Origin: Prostheceraeus crozeri
Taxonomy: Eukaryota > Platyhelminthes > Polycladida > Euryleptidae
NCBI GenBank assembly: GCA_907163375.1
Contig: CAJQUW010007075.1
Coordinates: forward strand, 124,001-188,000
DNA: 64,000 nt
Reading direction: 5' to 3'
Shown: one piece after another, positions 21,577 through 33,099 of the stretch
How positions within the stretch are numbered: the first letter of the stretch is position 1
Layout: each line of letters begins with the position of its first letter
Program-made: the position numbers and the translations under genes
The notes under the pieces: generated by a model
What the model was told of the DNA's origin: nothing
Seen by the model: only the letters and a program-made list of their open reading frames with translations
Database searches by the model: none

Positions 21577-22582
21577 TTTTTACAAAGAAGTCGAAGCACG
21601 CAGACTGATACTAAAAATGCTGTTTATATACGCTATTCAGACTGGTGATTTGGTCAACAACCTTCATATTCAAGAATTCGTATTCGCTAGACATGAAGTT
21701 GCATGCACAAGGACAACAGCCAGCGAAAATGACTGATCATGACATAGATATCTACTTAAATATGTAAATCTGAATGCTATATAGTTAATATGCTTGCACA
21801 ATGCATGATTGTGGGTGGAAAGACCCGTACCCGAGAAATTGATTATAATATTCATCGGCAATGAAATACCAGCCAATTTCTGGTATCACCAGTCACAATC
21901 TGACGAATTTCTCTTATTCGTTTAGGGTGTCTTCATACATACTGTTGTATGTAAATCGTCAGGTAGCACTGGAGCATTGATTTTAGAAACATAAACTTCA
22001 CTGTTGGTTATCGACAAATTCGAATCAATGGCTAGACTTTAATAAACCCTGTACATGTGCACAAGCTGCCAGTAGGACACTTCAATGGATCAACTTGACA
22101 GCTCAATGGATGCCCTTGAGATTAAAAACAGTAACAGACTTAAGAGCCATTCATAGCAAACTGTCCTGCTTCATCACGCTATTATCTGTAATAAAGAGGT
22201 TGTAGTAAACAAGCGATGTGCACCTAATTGCGGCTTCGCTATTGAAAATCCATGTAAGCATGTCTTTTAACATAATGGGTCTTTCGTTAGAAAGGAATGG
22301 GAATTTTGATATACACCAAAATGATGTATTTTTGTTAAATTTAATATACTGTGCGCTAAAATTAAGCCATTTTAATACTATTGAATATCTGATCTTCTGA
22401 TACTAGGCTACTCAAAGTCATCCATCCCGCGAAACCCGAAATTTTTGAATGTGTAATGCAGTGATGTCAAAATTACCAAATACCACTACTTCAAAAATCC
22501 AATAGTGAATCAAGTATCAAGACATTTTTAATCTAAGTGTCGACGGATTTTCGATATTCAATTTTCCGGAGTAACATCAACA
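21577..22582. promoter_or_regulatory. presumed ORC4 upstream region; no identified element
   Basis: This is sequence upstream of the proposed ORC4 start codon. I see no convincing TATA box or other core promoter motif, so the call is positional only. Confidence 0.3.
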
Positions 22583-22818
22583 TTATTCACGGGATATCAA
22601 TTTTGTCTTACTACTTTTATCAAAGTAAACCATCTTACATAATGACTGCCCTTGTCTATCTGCAATGATACTGAGAAACTGATTGTCATCAAATTGGAGA
22701 TCAGCTAAATCTAAAGCGTATAGCGCACCAGTAGTGTCATCTCTAACATGAATTAAAGTGGTTTGGATTTTCATGTATCTTTGAATCCATGTAGTAAGTC
22801 CTATTTCTTCGGTTTTAA
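22583..22818 (-). CDS. possible isolated exon of an unknown gene
   Basis: A minus-strand frame is open from about 22818 to 22583 with a protein-like composition: TTWIQRYMKIQTTLIHVRDD then TTGALYALDLADLQFDDNQF and LSIIADRQGQSL. A good donor consensus (TTAT followed by GTAAGATGG, near 22637) could end a coding exon. No clear acceptor or neighbouring exon was found and I do not recognise the family. It could equally be chance or a pseudogene remnant. Confidence 0.3.
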
Positions 22819-23275
22819 GTTATGTGCAACTGTTGCATGACTGACTAAGCTTCAAGCAATTTTGTATTTGATTTGTATTTTAGCTTGCAATTCACTTCGG
22901 TAAATCAAAAACGTTTTCCCAACGAATCGAAGGTCCACAAATAAGTGGACGTAAAATATACAAGATCAATTTTCCATTACTAAAGGCGAATTAGCACGAT
23001 AAAACCGCATCGTCGAGGCCGCCACCAAAATGACATGAAAAATTCTATGCACAGTTAAGTCATTGTTAACTCAGATAACACTGTAAATGGTTGCCTACGA
23101 CAACAATCGACTTCAACTATCCATTACAAAAACTTTAATTGAAATGTTGAATACGCTTTTACCGATGAGACTCCCTTCATTATATATATTTTCATATGTA
23201 TATTTTCATATGTTATTTTATTTTTTATCATTTATTTGACAATTTCTATTTACCACGACAATTTGATTGCTAATA

Positions 23276-24897
23276 TAAGGTGTGACTAAAAATTATTGAG
23301 ACTGGCGTGATAAAAGGCGAACTAAGATTTCTATGATATTAGTTTTATGCATCAGTGTCTAACACATCTTCAGCTAATGTCTGACAGAAATTTGAATATC
23401 AGCGATCGAAAATCACGTTATAATCGTCTATTTACATAGATATATGACCTTCAGTGCAACGAGAAGCAATGAATGATCATTTTTACTGATGGCGTCGAAT
23501 GAGATGTACCGTTTTTACGTTCAAACTCGCACTCTGTTGGGTGAAAGTGCCTCTCAGATATTCAAAGACCTACAGAGCTTGTATGGATCTGACGCTCCCT
23601 CACGTGCCACCGTTTTTCGATATGCCAAGGTGCCTGAAGATTCCTCTGATGTTCCGAGTGCTTCTGGAGATTCCGTCACCAACGCTTCGAGTCCTGTCGG
23701 CCGTCCAGTGATCGTTTCAACGGAAGAAAATGTTCAAACAATCGAAAAGCTCATCAGTGAGAATAGGCGTCTGTCACTTCGAGAAATTGAGGAACTGACC
23801 GGCGTCAACCACGAGCTCGCTCGTCGAATTTTGCGTGACAGACTCCATCGCCGCTACTTGTGCTCGACGTTGGTTCCCCATTCTCTCAACGACCATCACA
23901 AATTGCTCCAGACGAATAGCGCCATTTCAATAAGAAAGCATCTTCGAGACCTGGAGGAGAGAGACCGACTGTATGCCATCCAATACGAGACTTGGGTCTT
24001 CGATCCTGTTCTTCCAAAGGCCGCCAACGAGGCATGGGTGGCGGTAGGCGAGACCCGTCCAAGGTCATTCGTGACTCAGCGATGACTAAATGCAAAACCC
24101 TCATGTCTGTAATCTTCACAACGAACAAGAAGTTTCATGTTCAAGGTACTTGTGTGAACGAAACTGTTGATGCAGATTACTCGATCAGCTTCTTGCGTAC
24201 GACAAGTGAGAAATGGCGCAGTCTCCGATCTGACCCCACCCGACTGAACCAGCTACTGATCCAGTTCGACAACGCTCGTTCCCATGCTGCCAAGAAGACA
24301 AAGGAGTTCCTTGAACGTCGAGGGATCCAGACTCTTTGGCAATCGCCTTACTAGCCGGACTTGAACCTGTGAGATAGGTGGTTGTTTGATCGCTTAAAGA
24401 GAGAAATGAAAAAGATCACTTTCCAAGATGCCGACGAGGTTGTGGCCACTTCTTTGAGAGTGTTGTGCTCCATTCCTGAGGACGAGTTTCTGACCCAAGT
24501 GGAAACTGGAAAGGCTTCTGGAGCACTGTGTGTGAGTGATTCAGAGTGGTGGAGATTATGTTTTTTTTTGATATGGCGATTGGTGATTTTTTTGTTTATG
24601 AATGTTACAAAGAGTGCCTTCCTCAGAATTTTGTGTTTTAAGGTGTTTATAGTGAGGTAAAGATGCGTTCTTTTTATAAAAAAACGGACGTTTTCTACGT
24701 TTTTCTCACCTCGTTGCGCTTGCATAACTTGATTGAACTAAAAATGCTCCTAAAAGTTTGAATTGAGGTTTTGGCTCACCATTTTTTCACTGATATGAAT
24801 TCATACACTTATTGATAAGTATCGCACAAAAACAGCGGAATTTCAACGACTTCCAAGTAAAAAATTTCCAGTCTCAATAATTTTTAGTCACACCTTG
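23276..24897 (+). mobile_element. mariner-family DNA transposon
   Basis: The inverted ends AAGGTGTGACTAAAAATTAT and ATAATTTTTAGTCACACCTT each lie next to TA (23274-23275 and 24898-24899). The total is about 1.62 kb with a single transposase gene on plus. The ends are nearly perfect inverted repeats of about 28 bp, so the insertion is moderately recent, but the gene is broken. Confidence 0.93.
23489..24660 (+). pseudogene. mariner transposase (DD34D type), inactivated
   Basis: The N-terminus (MASNEMYRFYVQTRTLLGES) has the mariner HTH pattern, then RPVIVSTEENVQTIEKLI and LSLREIEELTGVNHELARRI. LVPHSLNDHHK corresponds to the conserved VPH-L motif. The first catalytic Asp is lost: DETW reads YETW (GAC to TAC). 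After a frameshift near 24050 come LIQFDNARSHAAKKTKEF with the second Asp and QSPY-stop-PDLNL-stop-DRWLF. There TAG replaces the usual Ser codon and TGA a Cys codon, and the third Asp follows 34 residues after the second. This spacing defines mariner. Confidence 0.9.
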
Positions 24898-26937
24898 TAT
24901 TACCAAAAACAATCAAAATTTTATCATTACATTTTATATTTCATCTATTGTCAGGAAAATGGTATAGGGGAGAGCGGGTGTTAGGGGCCACCTGAGTTTA
25001 AGGGGTTGTAGAGACCACTGATTCCGCTCTAGAATCAACTTTTTTTAATCTTTTTCAAGAGTTCGGGTTGCTTTAATGAGAGCTGCAAATGAACACTGAT
25101 AAAGATTGATTAATTTCAAGCGAAGTCAGTAAATAGGTTGAAACTCTATCATAATCGTTCTAGCTGGCTATCCACATAAATTTCTGAACACAAGTTCACA
25201 AACTCACTAAATGTAAGCACGCTATAAAAGCACTGACATGAAAAAACTATTGATTGACAATACTGCAGCTTGCGATAGCACTCCAAGCAATTACGTGAGA
25301 CAACATGCCATAGGCGCAATCCTCTGCAAATACAAACTGGGCATATTATTCCTATCACTCTTTTTCAACCGATGGCTCTACTTGCCACGCTTCTTGTTGC
25401 TTACATCGCTCTAACTTTCTGTGACCTTTCACAGCATTGTACTGTAACCTATTTTCCTATTGGCTATGCCTGCGCGTGAGTAGAATGAAGTGAAATTATT
25501 TTTTTGCCGACTTCTAAAGTATTGCGGTGAATTGTGGGGTGGCCCATAACACCACACATTCGGTAGCCCATAACTCCCAGTCCACACCATAAGTTTACTT
25601 ACAAAATCAACTGTTACTGGAAAATGTGTAATATATTTCAGTCAACCATTTTTGTTTTCTCGAAGTTTATTACCATGTCCACAGACAAAAAATTGATGCT
25701 CAAGCATGACATGCTTAGGAAAAAAAACACATTTACAAAATAAGCTCAAATTTTCGAAAACTTGATTTGAAGCAAAAAATTGAAAACGAATTTTGCTAAT
25801 TTTGATGTCGATCATAAATATATTTACTTTTTTACTACTCCAAATTTCAAATGTTCGTAATTTCCCGATTTTTCACGGTTTTCCAGAAATCAATTTTTCC
25901 CGTGTTTTAAAACTTGTCTATAACATCCCTTTACATTGATGATCATGAACAATGAAGTCATCAAAGCATGAACGTTTCATTTCGTCGTCGAATGTAATGA
26001 CTTGTGCTGATTGATATTCCATCGGCCTAAGTGTGGTTGGTTGGAATAGTCGTCTTGACTAAAAATGTGTGTTCAACGACTCAATCAATCAGAGCAATAG
26101 ATTTTTGGTGCGCGGAAATGAAACTGGGAAGAAATAATTAGCAGCAAATCATGTTCTGTTATATTTTATAATGTAGTCCTGAATCTACGCATCTATGTAT
26201 AACCTCGCCTTGATACAAAAACAAAATTTAAAAAATAGAATGAAAAATATATATTGCAGGGCTGTGCGCTGGCATATGATTCAAAGCAAAATTGTTTCCT
26301 AGACGGGCAGGATTTGTTGGCCCAGTTTTTGACTAGCAGTTCACTGGCCAAAATCGGGGAGAACAAATGTAAAAGCGAACACAAAAGGCCATTACCAATC
26401 AAAAGCAGACATAGCGACTAAAAAATTAGTTTGCTATATATTACACATACTAAATTGTATTCGAACTGCAATACTTTGAAATGTTTAAGATTAGTTTGAC
26501 TTTCCCAGTTTTCAATTCGAAGATGTTCATATGACCTTAGGAAAGATTCACCTCCGCAGAATATTTTTTTCGGTTATCTTATTTTTATCTTCATGAATAG
26601 GATTAACTAGCAAGTTGAAGATCAGCCATCTAAGTTATGTAGGATGGACTCTACACATAACCGAAAACCAACAATTCGATGAAGTGTCGCTCACAATTTT
26701 CACTATTTTTTAATATTTCTCTCCCATTAAGCGATGTTGGTGAAAACTGTTTCGTGGGAGTATTACATTATGCATACTAACACTAAAAACGCCTAGTAGT
26801 TATTTGTTATCTGATGCATGGCTAGAAAAAAATACTCAAGTTATGTAGTGTCGCTTACGGTGCAATGTAACTCACGAACAAAATTTCGATAAGGTTGTCT
26901 CCAACTAACCTCATTGGTTCCAAAGGTGTGTCCAGAT
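24898..26937. other. intergenic, with inverted GTGTTA-GGGCCACC motif and a solo hAT-like end
   Basis: No gene is seen. GGTGTTAGGGGCCACC near 24973-24990 recurs inverted near 25537-25556 as GGTGGCCCATAACACC, which may mark a 0.6 kb MITE. CAGGGCTGTGCGC at 26257-26269 matches the left terminus of the hAT element at 11238, but no partner end was found. Confidence 0.4.
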
Positions 26938-27661
26938 CAGGGTGACCACTTCAGGAGGACCGAAAATCGGACCATAAGTCTGTCCCACAATGACGTCAGA
27001 TAAATTTTAAATTTTGATGATTTGACTATAGTAGTACAATAAAATAAGTACCAAATGAAATGTATACAAAGAAAAACATACTTCTGACTTCTGAGTGAAA
27101 GTATAGGAAGTTCATTCACTTGGATTCAAAAATCAATCAGTGATACCAAAGACAATCCTTGAGCGACATCCCAGCGAAAATCTCGCAATTTACCGAATAC
27201 GACAAACGAAGTTTTTATATCAATAAAAGAAAAAATGGCACTATAGAGCATCGCGCAATCTGTGAAGAAACGATCATACGAAGAGATAATTGGCGTCATC
27301 TGACAGGAGAAACTTTCTGTTTTAGCGCATATTTTATGCAATATCTACTTTCCGCTCATTTGATGAGCACACTGAATTTTTGTCGAAGTCTGAAATTGTT
27401 GGATAAAAACGAAAACTGAAATGAATTTATAAAATGGTATATTCATTATACACATTCAACATCAGATTATAATATTTCTGTTAATTACAGAATAAATTAA
27501 TTCAATAAGCCGCTCAATTCTTATTTTAGGATAAGTAGTAAGAAAAAACCCATGAATTACATAATTGGCAATTTCGGACCATTTCGGACCTTCCCCCGAA
27601 ATTCTGACCAAATCGGACCAATTCGGACTGGTCCGAAAATTCGGACCAAGTGGTCAGCCTG
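26938..27661. mobile_element. hAT-type MITE, 724 bp
   Basis: Ends CAGGGTGACCACTT and AAGTGGTCAGCCTG are inverted repeats with one mismatch. They are followed inward by GGACCGAAAATCGGACC-type repeats at both ends. The flanks GTCCAGAT (26930-26937) and GTCCCGAT (27662-27669) match at 7 of 8 bases. An 86-codon plus frame at 27159 has no recognisable domain, so the element is non-autonomous. Confidence 0.85.
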
Positions 27662-27884
27662 GTCCCGATACATAAATGGGTGTCAGACAATTTCTGCAGA
27701 CAGCAGTGATTACAAGCAATTATCTTTCATAACAGGTCAAATTACCACACAGGCTACTACAGGACCGAAAGTTAGAAAAACAGCTTATAGACGAGAATAA
27801 TGAATTGAAGTGATATAAGATGAAGGTGTTCATGTGGAAACAGTGACGGCACTTATGGGGCTTCAGTTAAAGTGCGATGTCTCG

Positions 27885-30871
27885 TTACACAAAACCAAGG
27901 ATGGTGGAAGTTGGAGCACGAGGACGACACAGTATGATATGAGGATTCAATAATCGTAGGACGAACAAAGAAGCGGCCTCAAATCGATCCTCGAGGTGAC
28001 TTACACACATTTTGAAGAGATTGACTCGGAAGAAATGTGTTACAGTATGAGTTGTATTTTCTTTTGAATTAATTTCATATGCCTTCGACCCTCTCGTGTC
28101 TCGCCGATTTATGTCCTCCTGTCTGACAGGGATAAGAGGGTCGAGAGGATGATGCGTCTTCTTCATTTTCATAAATTGAGTGAGGACCATTTTGTTCACT
28201 TTGAGGTGTTTTGGTCAGTTCAAGAGCCTCATCGTAGGACAAAGCAGGATGAATGACTTTAAGAGCACATTTTTCGATTCAATGATCAGTTGTAGCATCT
28301 TTGACGTAAATGGGAACCACGCTGGGGATGCGTATTCAAAAATGCACCGAATGCACGTGTGAGAGGCGAGTTAGTCCTTGACTACTGCCACCATAACGTT
28401 TTAGTGTTCGTAGCCAGAATATCCTCTCCATGGCCTTTTTCTACAGAGTTCGACGTGATTCGTGAAAGTTAATTGTTTATCAACAATTATGCCGAGAAGC
28501 TTCACACAGATTATCTGTTGTATGTAGCTGCCTCCAACGAAAATGTGATCGACTTGGTATTCCTTTTTTGCACTGACGATTAGTTTAACAGTTTTACCTG
28601 CACTCAGGGACATATTGTTTTCTATGTTTCCTTGTTGGATAGCTTTGTTGTGAAGATCTTGTTTGTTTTTCGAAGAGGAAATGCTCATTGCACGTCCTCC
28701 GAATAGATGTCAAAATCGCTGTTGGGATCTAGGTCGGAAATATAAGTGAGCCACAGCCAAGGCCCCAAGACTGATCCCTGAGGCAGTCCAACTGATGTTT
28801 CTGCTTCTCGCGAGGTCGCGTCTTGAAAGACTCCTTGCTTGCGACCTGCGAGATAGCTTTGTTTCAAGGCGATGAGACCAGGGTCAATGTGGTTGTGCAA
28901 CTGTTTAGGCAGAAGGAGCGCAGGTCGCATTCTATCAAATGCGCGTGTCATGTCAATCATGATGGCTCTTACGAAGGGCGAGCCAACGTATAGAGTTTCG
29001 GTCAACTTGTCAAAAAAAGAAATAACGCACCATTTGCAACATATGGCAAAGAGAAACCGTGTTGATACTTGTCACAGATAGCTGTTTGACGGTTTTTGAT
29101 AGAATCTTCTCGATAAGGGATAAAGGTCGGAAATCCAAAGATGTTGATGGAGACTTTTTCTTTGGAATTGGACGCACTTTGGCACACTTCCATGTATCAG
29201 GAAAGTGGCGCTTGGAAAATATGTTGTCAATTATACACATCAGAGGTTGAATTATGAAGCCACTTCCGTTCTTGAGCAACCATGCTTGGATGTTTGATAT
29301 TCCTGAACTTTTGCGCTCTTTAATATTTGACAGTTTCCTGAGGACCTCGTATGCAGTGTGAGTTTGACACTGTTACCAAGTGGAATGTCAATGTCGGGTT
29401 GGTTGACAGTTGTTTCGTTCGTCTTTGAAGCTGCGTCAATGCGAATCAATGTCAATTGAAGCAATCGTCACGCGCACAGCTTCTCTGCTGCTTCAATATC
29501 ATTAACTCATTCGCCGTCAAAATTTGTTTGTTTAGATGGGGACACTTTTGGATCACTCTTCGGCTCCCGATTTAGAAGAATATTGACGTGACTCCATCAT
29601 TGTCTTGGATTCAACTCCATGTTGAGTTTAGAGTTCACAAAATTAAACTTCCTCTCAGTTATCCGTGTCTTAATAATAAGTTAATGAGTAAGTTGAAGAA
29701 TTTGACTTTTTCGAACTTTCATTGGCGATTAAACCTTGTTTTTGCTCGCCTCCATTTCAGGATGGTTTCATCAATCCATGGCGTATGACGATTTCACGCT
29801 GACATATGATTGTTCGAGAATACTTGATAATGTTTGATTCATCAAGGCAATCTGTATCTCAACATTCGTCTGACTAAGCACGCTGTTCCAGTCACACGAT
29901 GCTAGTAAATTAAGAGCTGGGCTTTTGTTGGTTTTCTTCCGAGGTTCGGGTGGCAGATAGAGTTTTCGGTCGTGTGTTGCAGTCGCACAAAACAAGCGTG
30001 ATCACCAAGTCCCAGGGGCTCAGTTTAGAGAAAATCCATGGTATCGGAGTTATGTTGCAAAACATGAGGTCAATACAAACCTTTCCTCTAGTGGGGAAGT
30101 TTATAATTTGTGACAAACCATTCGTTTCCTGAAGTGCTTCGTAGTTCATTCTGTTAAAGTCACCAAAATCGCAACGTATGCACTCGGAGCGGATCGGAGT
30201 GAATCAGTCAGTGTATCACATCATTGAAATAGAGTCGATCTGTCGTCACCATCTGGTGGATGACAGACTATCGAAGGCACTAAATTTTTCGATGGATATT
30301 GGATCATGATTGCTAAGATAGATATGGTATTGGCCTTGAATTCACTCAATTCTTTGTAACTTATGTTATGAATCTAGAGACAGCAACCACCACCCATCCG
30401 GTTCGGTCTATCACATCTAATGACGCTGTAGCCAGGGATGGAAATGGACTCGTCGTCAATGGAGTTGTCGAAAAAGGTTTCTGTTACACCAATTATGTCG
30501 GTAGCGTTGGAGATTGCACAAGCGGATAATTCAATGGTTTTATACCTCAAAGATCTTGCATTGCAATAAAGAATATTTTGTGGGAAAATATGACATTGTG
30601 GCATAAGTAGCTGGTTTAGATTTCTCAGTGGTCGAAGAAAGCGAGTTCGAGTTGGCCTTGTAGTAGCGGCACACCTGTGTACACATGGATCAGGGACTGA
30701 CGGAATCTCTTCAACAGAATAAACACAGTTGCTATTAATATCAAAATTGGGTGGGCGAGAGCAAGCGGAATTCCATCTGTGGTAGTGGGAAATCCCGTCA
30801 CCATGGTGGCGACGCGTAATATGCACTAATATAAGGAACTGAGGAACAAATGATAGAGGCGATACATGCAC
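27885..30871 (-). pseudogene. APE-RT LINE of the Jockey/CR1 group, degenerate
   Basis: Read from 30871 leftwards, the pieces follow LINE ORF2 order. NILYCNARSLRYK and DIIGVTETFFDNS, then VIRCDRPNRMGGGCCL, belong to the apurinic endonuclease. INFPTRGKVCIDLMFCNITP is its end. FPDTWKCAKVRPIPKKKSPS with DFRPLSLIEKILSK, MIDMTRAFDRMRPALL, and GLPQGSVLGPWLWLTYISDL are RT motifs. The YADD box is changed to YSED. Thumb-like sequence and a tail reach 27885. At least five frame breaks separate the parts, so it is long dead. No 3' repeat tail or target duplication was found. Confidence 0.85.
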
Positions 30872-31084
30872 TGCGTGGAAACACGTGGCCGAATGGAGTC
30901 TTCCGATGGAGACAATGAGACATCGTTGAGTACGAGATCAGGAGAAGGCATGATGCTATGTGTGACTGAACACTCCGAGCTCACTTTCGTAGCACACAGT
31001 AAAACAAAAGTGTTTCATGTCGATATTTTCATAAGAATCTTTTCTATTTTATCTAATGTCCAAAGTCACTCCCAAAGAATGCTG

Positions 31085-31213
31085 ACAAAGAATCACTACT
31101 AGGCGTATGAAACATTTGATTCGGTACTATTTTCTAAAATAACATGTGATTTTTACACACGTTTTTTTAGAAAATAGTACAGAAGCAAATGTTTCATAGT
31201 AGTGATTCTTTGT
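31085..31213. repeat. short foldback repeat, about 129 bp
   Basis: ACAAAGAATCACTACT, ATGAAACATTTG and GTACTATTTTCTAAAA recur inverted and in mirrored order as TTTTAGAAAATAGTAC, CAAATGTTTCAT and AGTAGTGATTCTTTGT. The loop is about 25 nt. It would form a long, slightly interrupted hairpin. Confidence 0.9.
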
Positions 31214-32224
31214 AAGCATGTTCCACTAGTGCAGATGCAACTTTTGATATCAATTCTTTGGAATTTTTCTACCTACCAGTAATTAAAAATGTGAGTCAAA
31301 CTTCAAAAATGTCCAAAGTCATCTCGCCTTACTGTATATTTCTGTTTAAATACAACAGATACTTTAGAACGTCCATGAAATTCATGAGCAGAACAGAATT
31401 CCCAACATAAATATTCGAGAAGAAAATGGTGGTACATTGACTACTTGAAATCCGTGTCCAAAAAAGGTAGTGAAGCTCATGCGCCTGCCCTGCAATTTTT
31501 TTTCAATTTCGACAAGCGCCTTATCAGAACCGAAATATATGTGATAGACAGCCATTATGATTGGTTAATATCTAATAATAATAATCCTCATTTGTGCGGT
31601 GTTTTAGGAGATACTGACCTTTGAAATTCTATAAATGTAGTGTCGATCACGTTTGGAGATGGTCAAAAGCATTAAAGCCCAGTTATACTGGCAACACGAT
31701 ATACAGAATGTAGTGGTGATTGGTCACGGTTAAAAGTATAGAAGTAGGTCGTGTGCGACTTTCTGGAAACAACCGTTTAACTTAGTTTTTCTCGGAAAAT
31801 ATCACTACTGTGGCACGTACATAATCCATGCGGCAATCACATGACTGTTCTGCAATAGCTGATTGGTCTGGTTGAATTAGTCGTAGTGCAGAAAGGTGCT
31901 GAATCTATTGGCGTAGAAAGAATTCCTCGTGTGACTAATATGAATTCGAGGAAGGTCTTGACAATGAAGTTGGTGAACAACACATTTCCCTTCATCAATC
32001 TCAGGGCTATCTATGAGTATCTTGAGATCTGCCAATTTCTTTGTCTGTGATAAACGTCCAAATTAGCGTATATTTTCAAAATTCTTCCGACACGTTCTGA
32101 AGATTTTCTCAACCCACTGGGCAAGATCTCTTTCAAAAGCTCCACCGTGTCTGGTTTCGCTACACAAAAGAGGAAGTCGATGTCATAAATGTTCTATGGC
32201 TGCATGGTCATCTGAAAAGGATTA
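31214..32224. other. intergenic, nothing recognised
   Basis: No coding similarity, terminal repeats or RNA gene was seen in this stretch. Confidence 0.5.
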
Positions 32225-33099
32225 CTCGAAACCAGTGGCGTACCGAAGGGGAGGGGGATGCAGGGGATGCATCCCCCCCCCGAAATTCGAAGTGGTATGA
32301 AAAAGGGAGAAACTTAGGCATACTGTGCATGTGAAAATATCGAGTGTCGGCTTTCGTAAAAATTAATAAATCATCCTTTATTTTGAAATAAAAATACTCA
32401 ATTTCAGACCAATAATACTTGATTTAACACTTGAATATATACCTTGTAAATTTCTATAAGTTTCTATCAATTTTGACTGTTGATCAAATTTCCTCTTTCA
32501 TCCTTCACGATACACGGGTATGCGTATGAGGCAGGTGATTATGTCATCGACAAATATGTGAAAGTCGTTAATCCTATTTCCCTCCAAGTTCCTAGGTCGG
32601 AATTTAATGTATCTTTGTTGATATTTCTTGAAAGTGGGCGAAGAGTTCAGTATGCAGATGTAGTTTTGCTTTTATTGTCGGTAAATGAAATATTCAACAC
32701 CTTTGTTTATCATGATAAAAAGGCGATTCAGCGAAAATCGTTGCGACTTCCTGTTGTGATAACACATTTGGAGATATTGGGATGCAATTTCCAGCGGCTG
32801 TTTAATCCATTAACTGAAGAAATGAGGTGAGTTTGATCCGTGCGTACATGTTTTGTTTATCACCACATTTCCAATCAACATGCCTAGGCCAAGTTTCTCG
32901 CGTTTCATTTGTTCATAGAAGCATGGCTTGACTTTAAGTAATTTGGTCGTAGCTACAGACAGATTCAGTTTATCACATTGACTTGCTGCGGTCTATATAG
33001 TGAACATTTCTATTTGTCAAATTATATTTTAACTGAAGAGTAAGTACATGTATGCTTATGAGTGATTTGCATTTTCAATGCAAAAAAATGATGAAATCT

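Noticed and set aside
24973..25556. 0.6 kb MITE bounded by GGTGTTAGGGGCCACC
   Set aside because: Only one short inverted block supports it and no target duplication was seen, so it is noted in the gap entry only.
32480..32830. 116-codon plus-strand frame in the left part of the composite hAT
   Set aside because: No hAT or other motif could be recognised. Mentioned within the element only.
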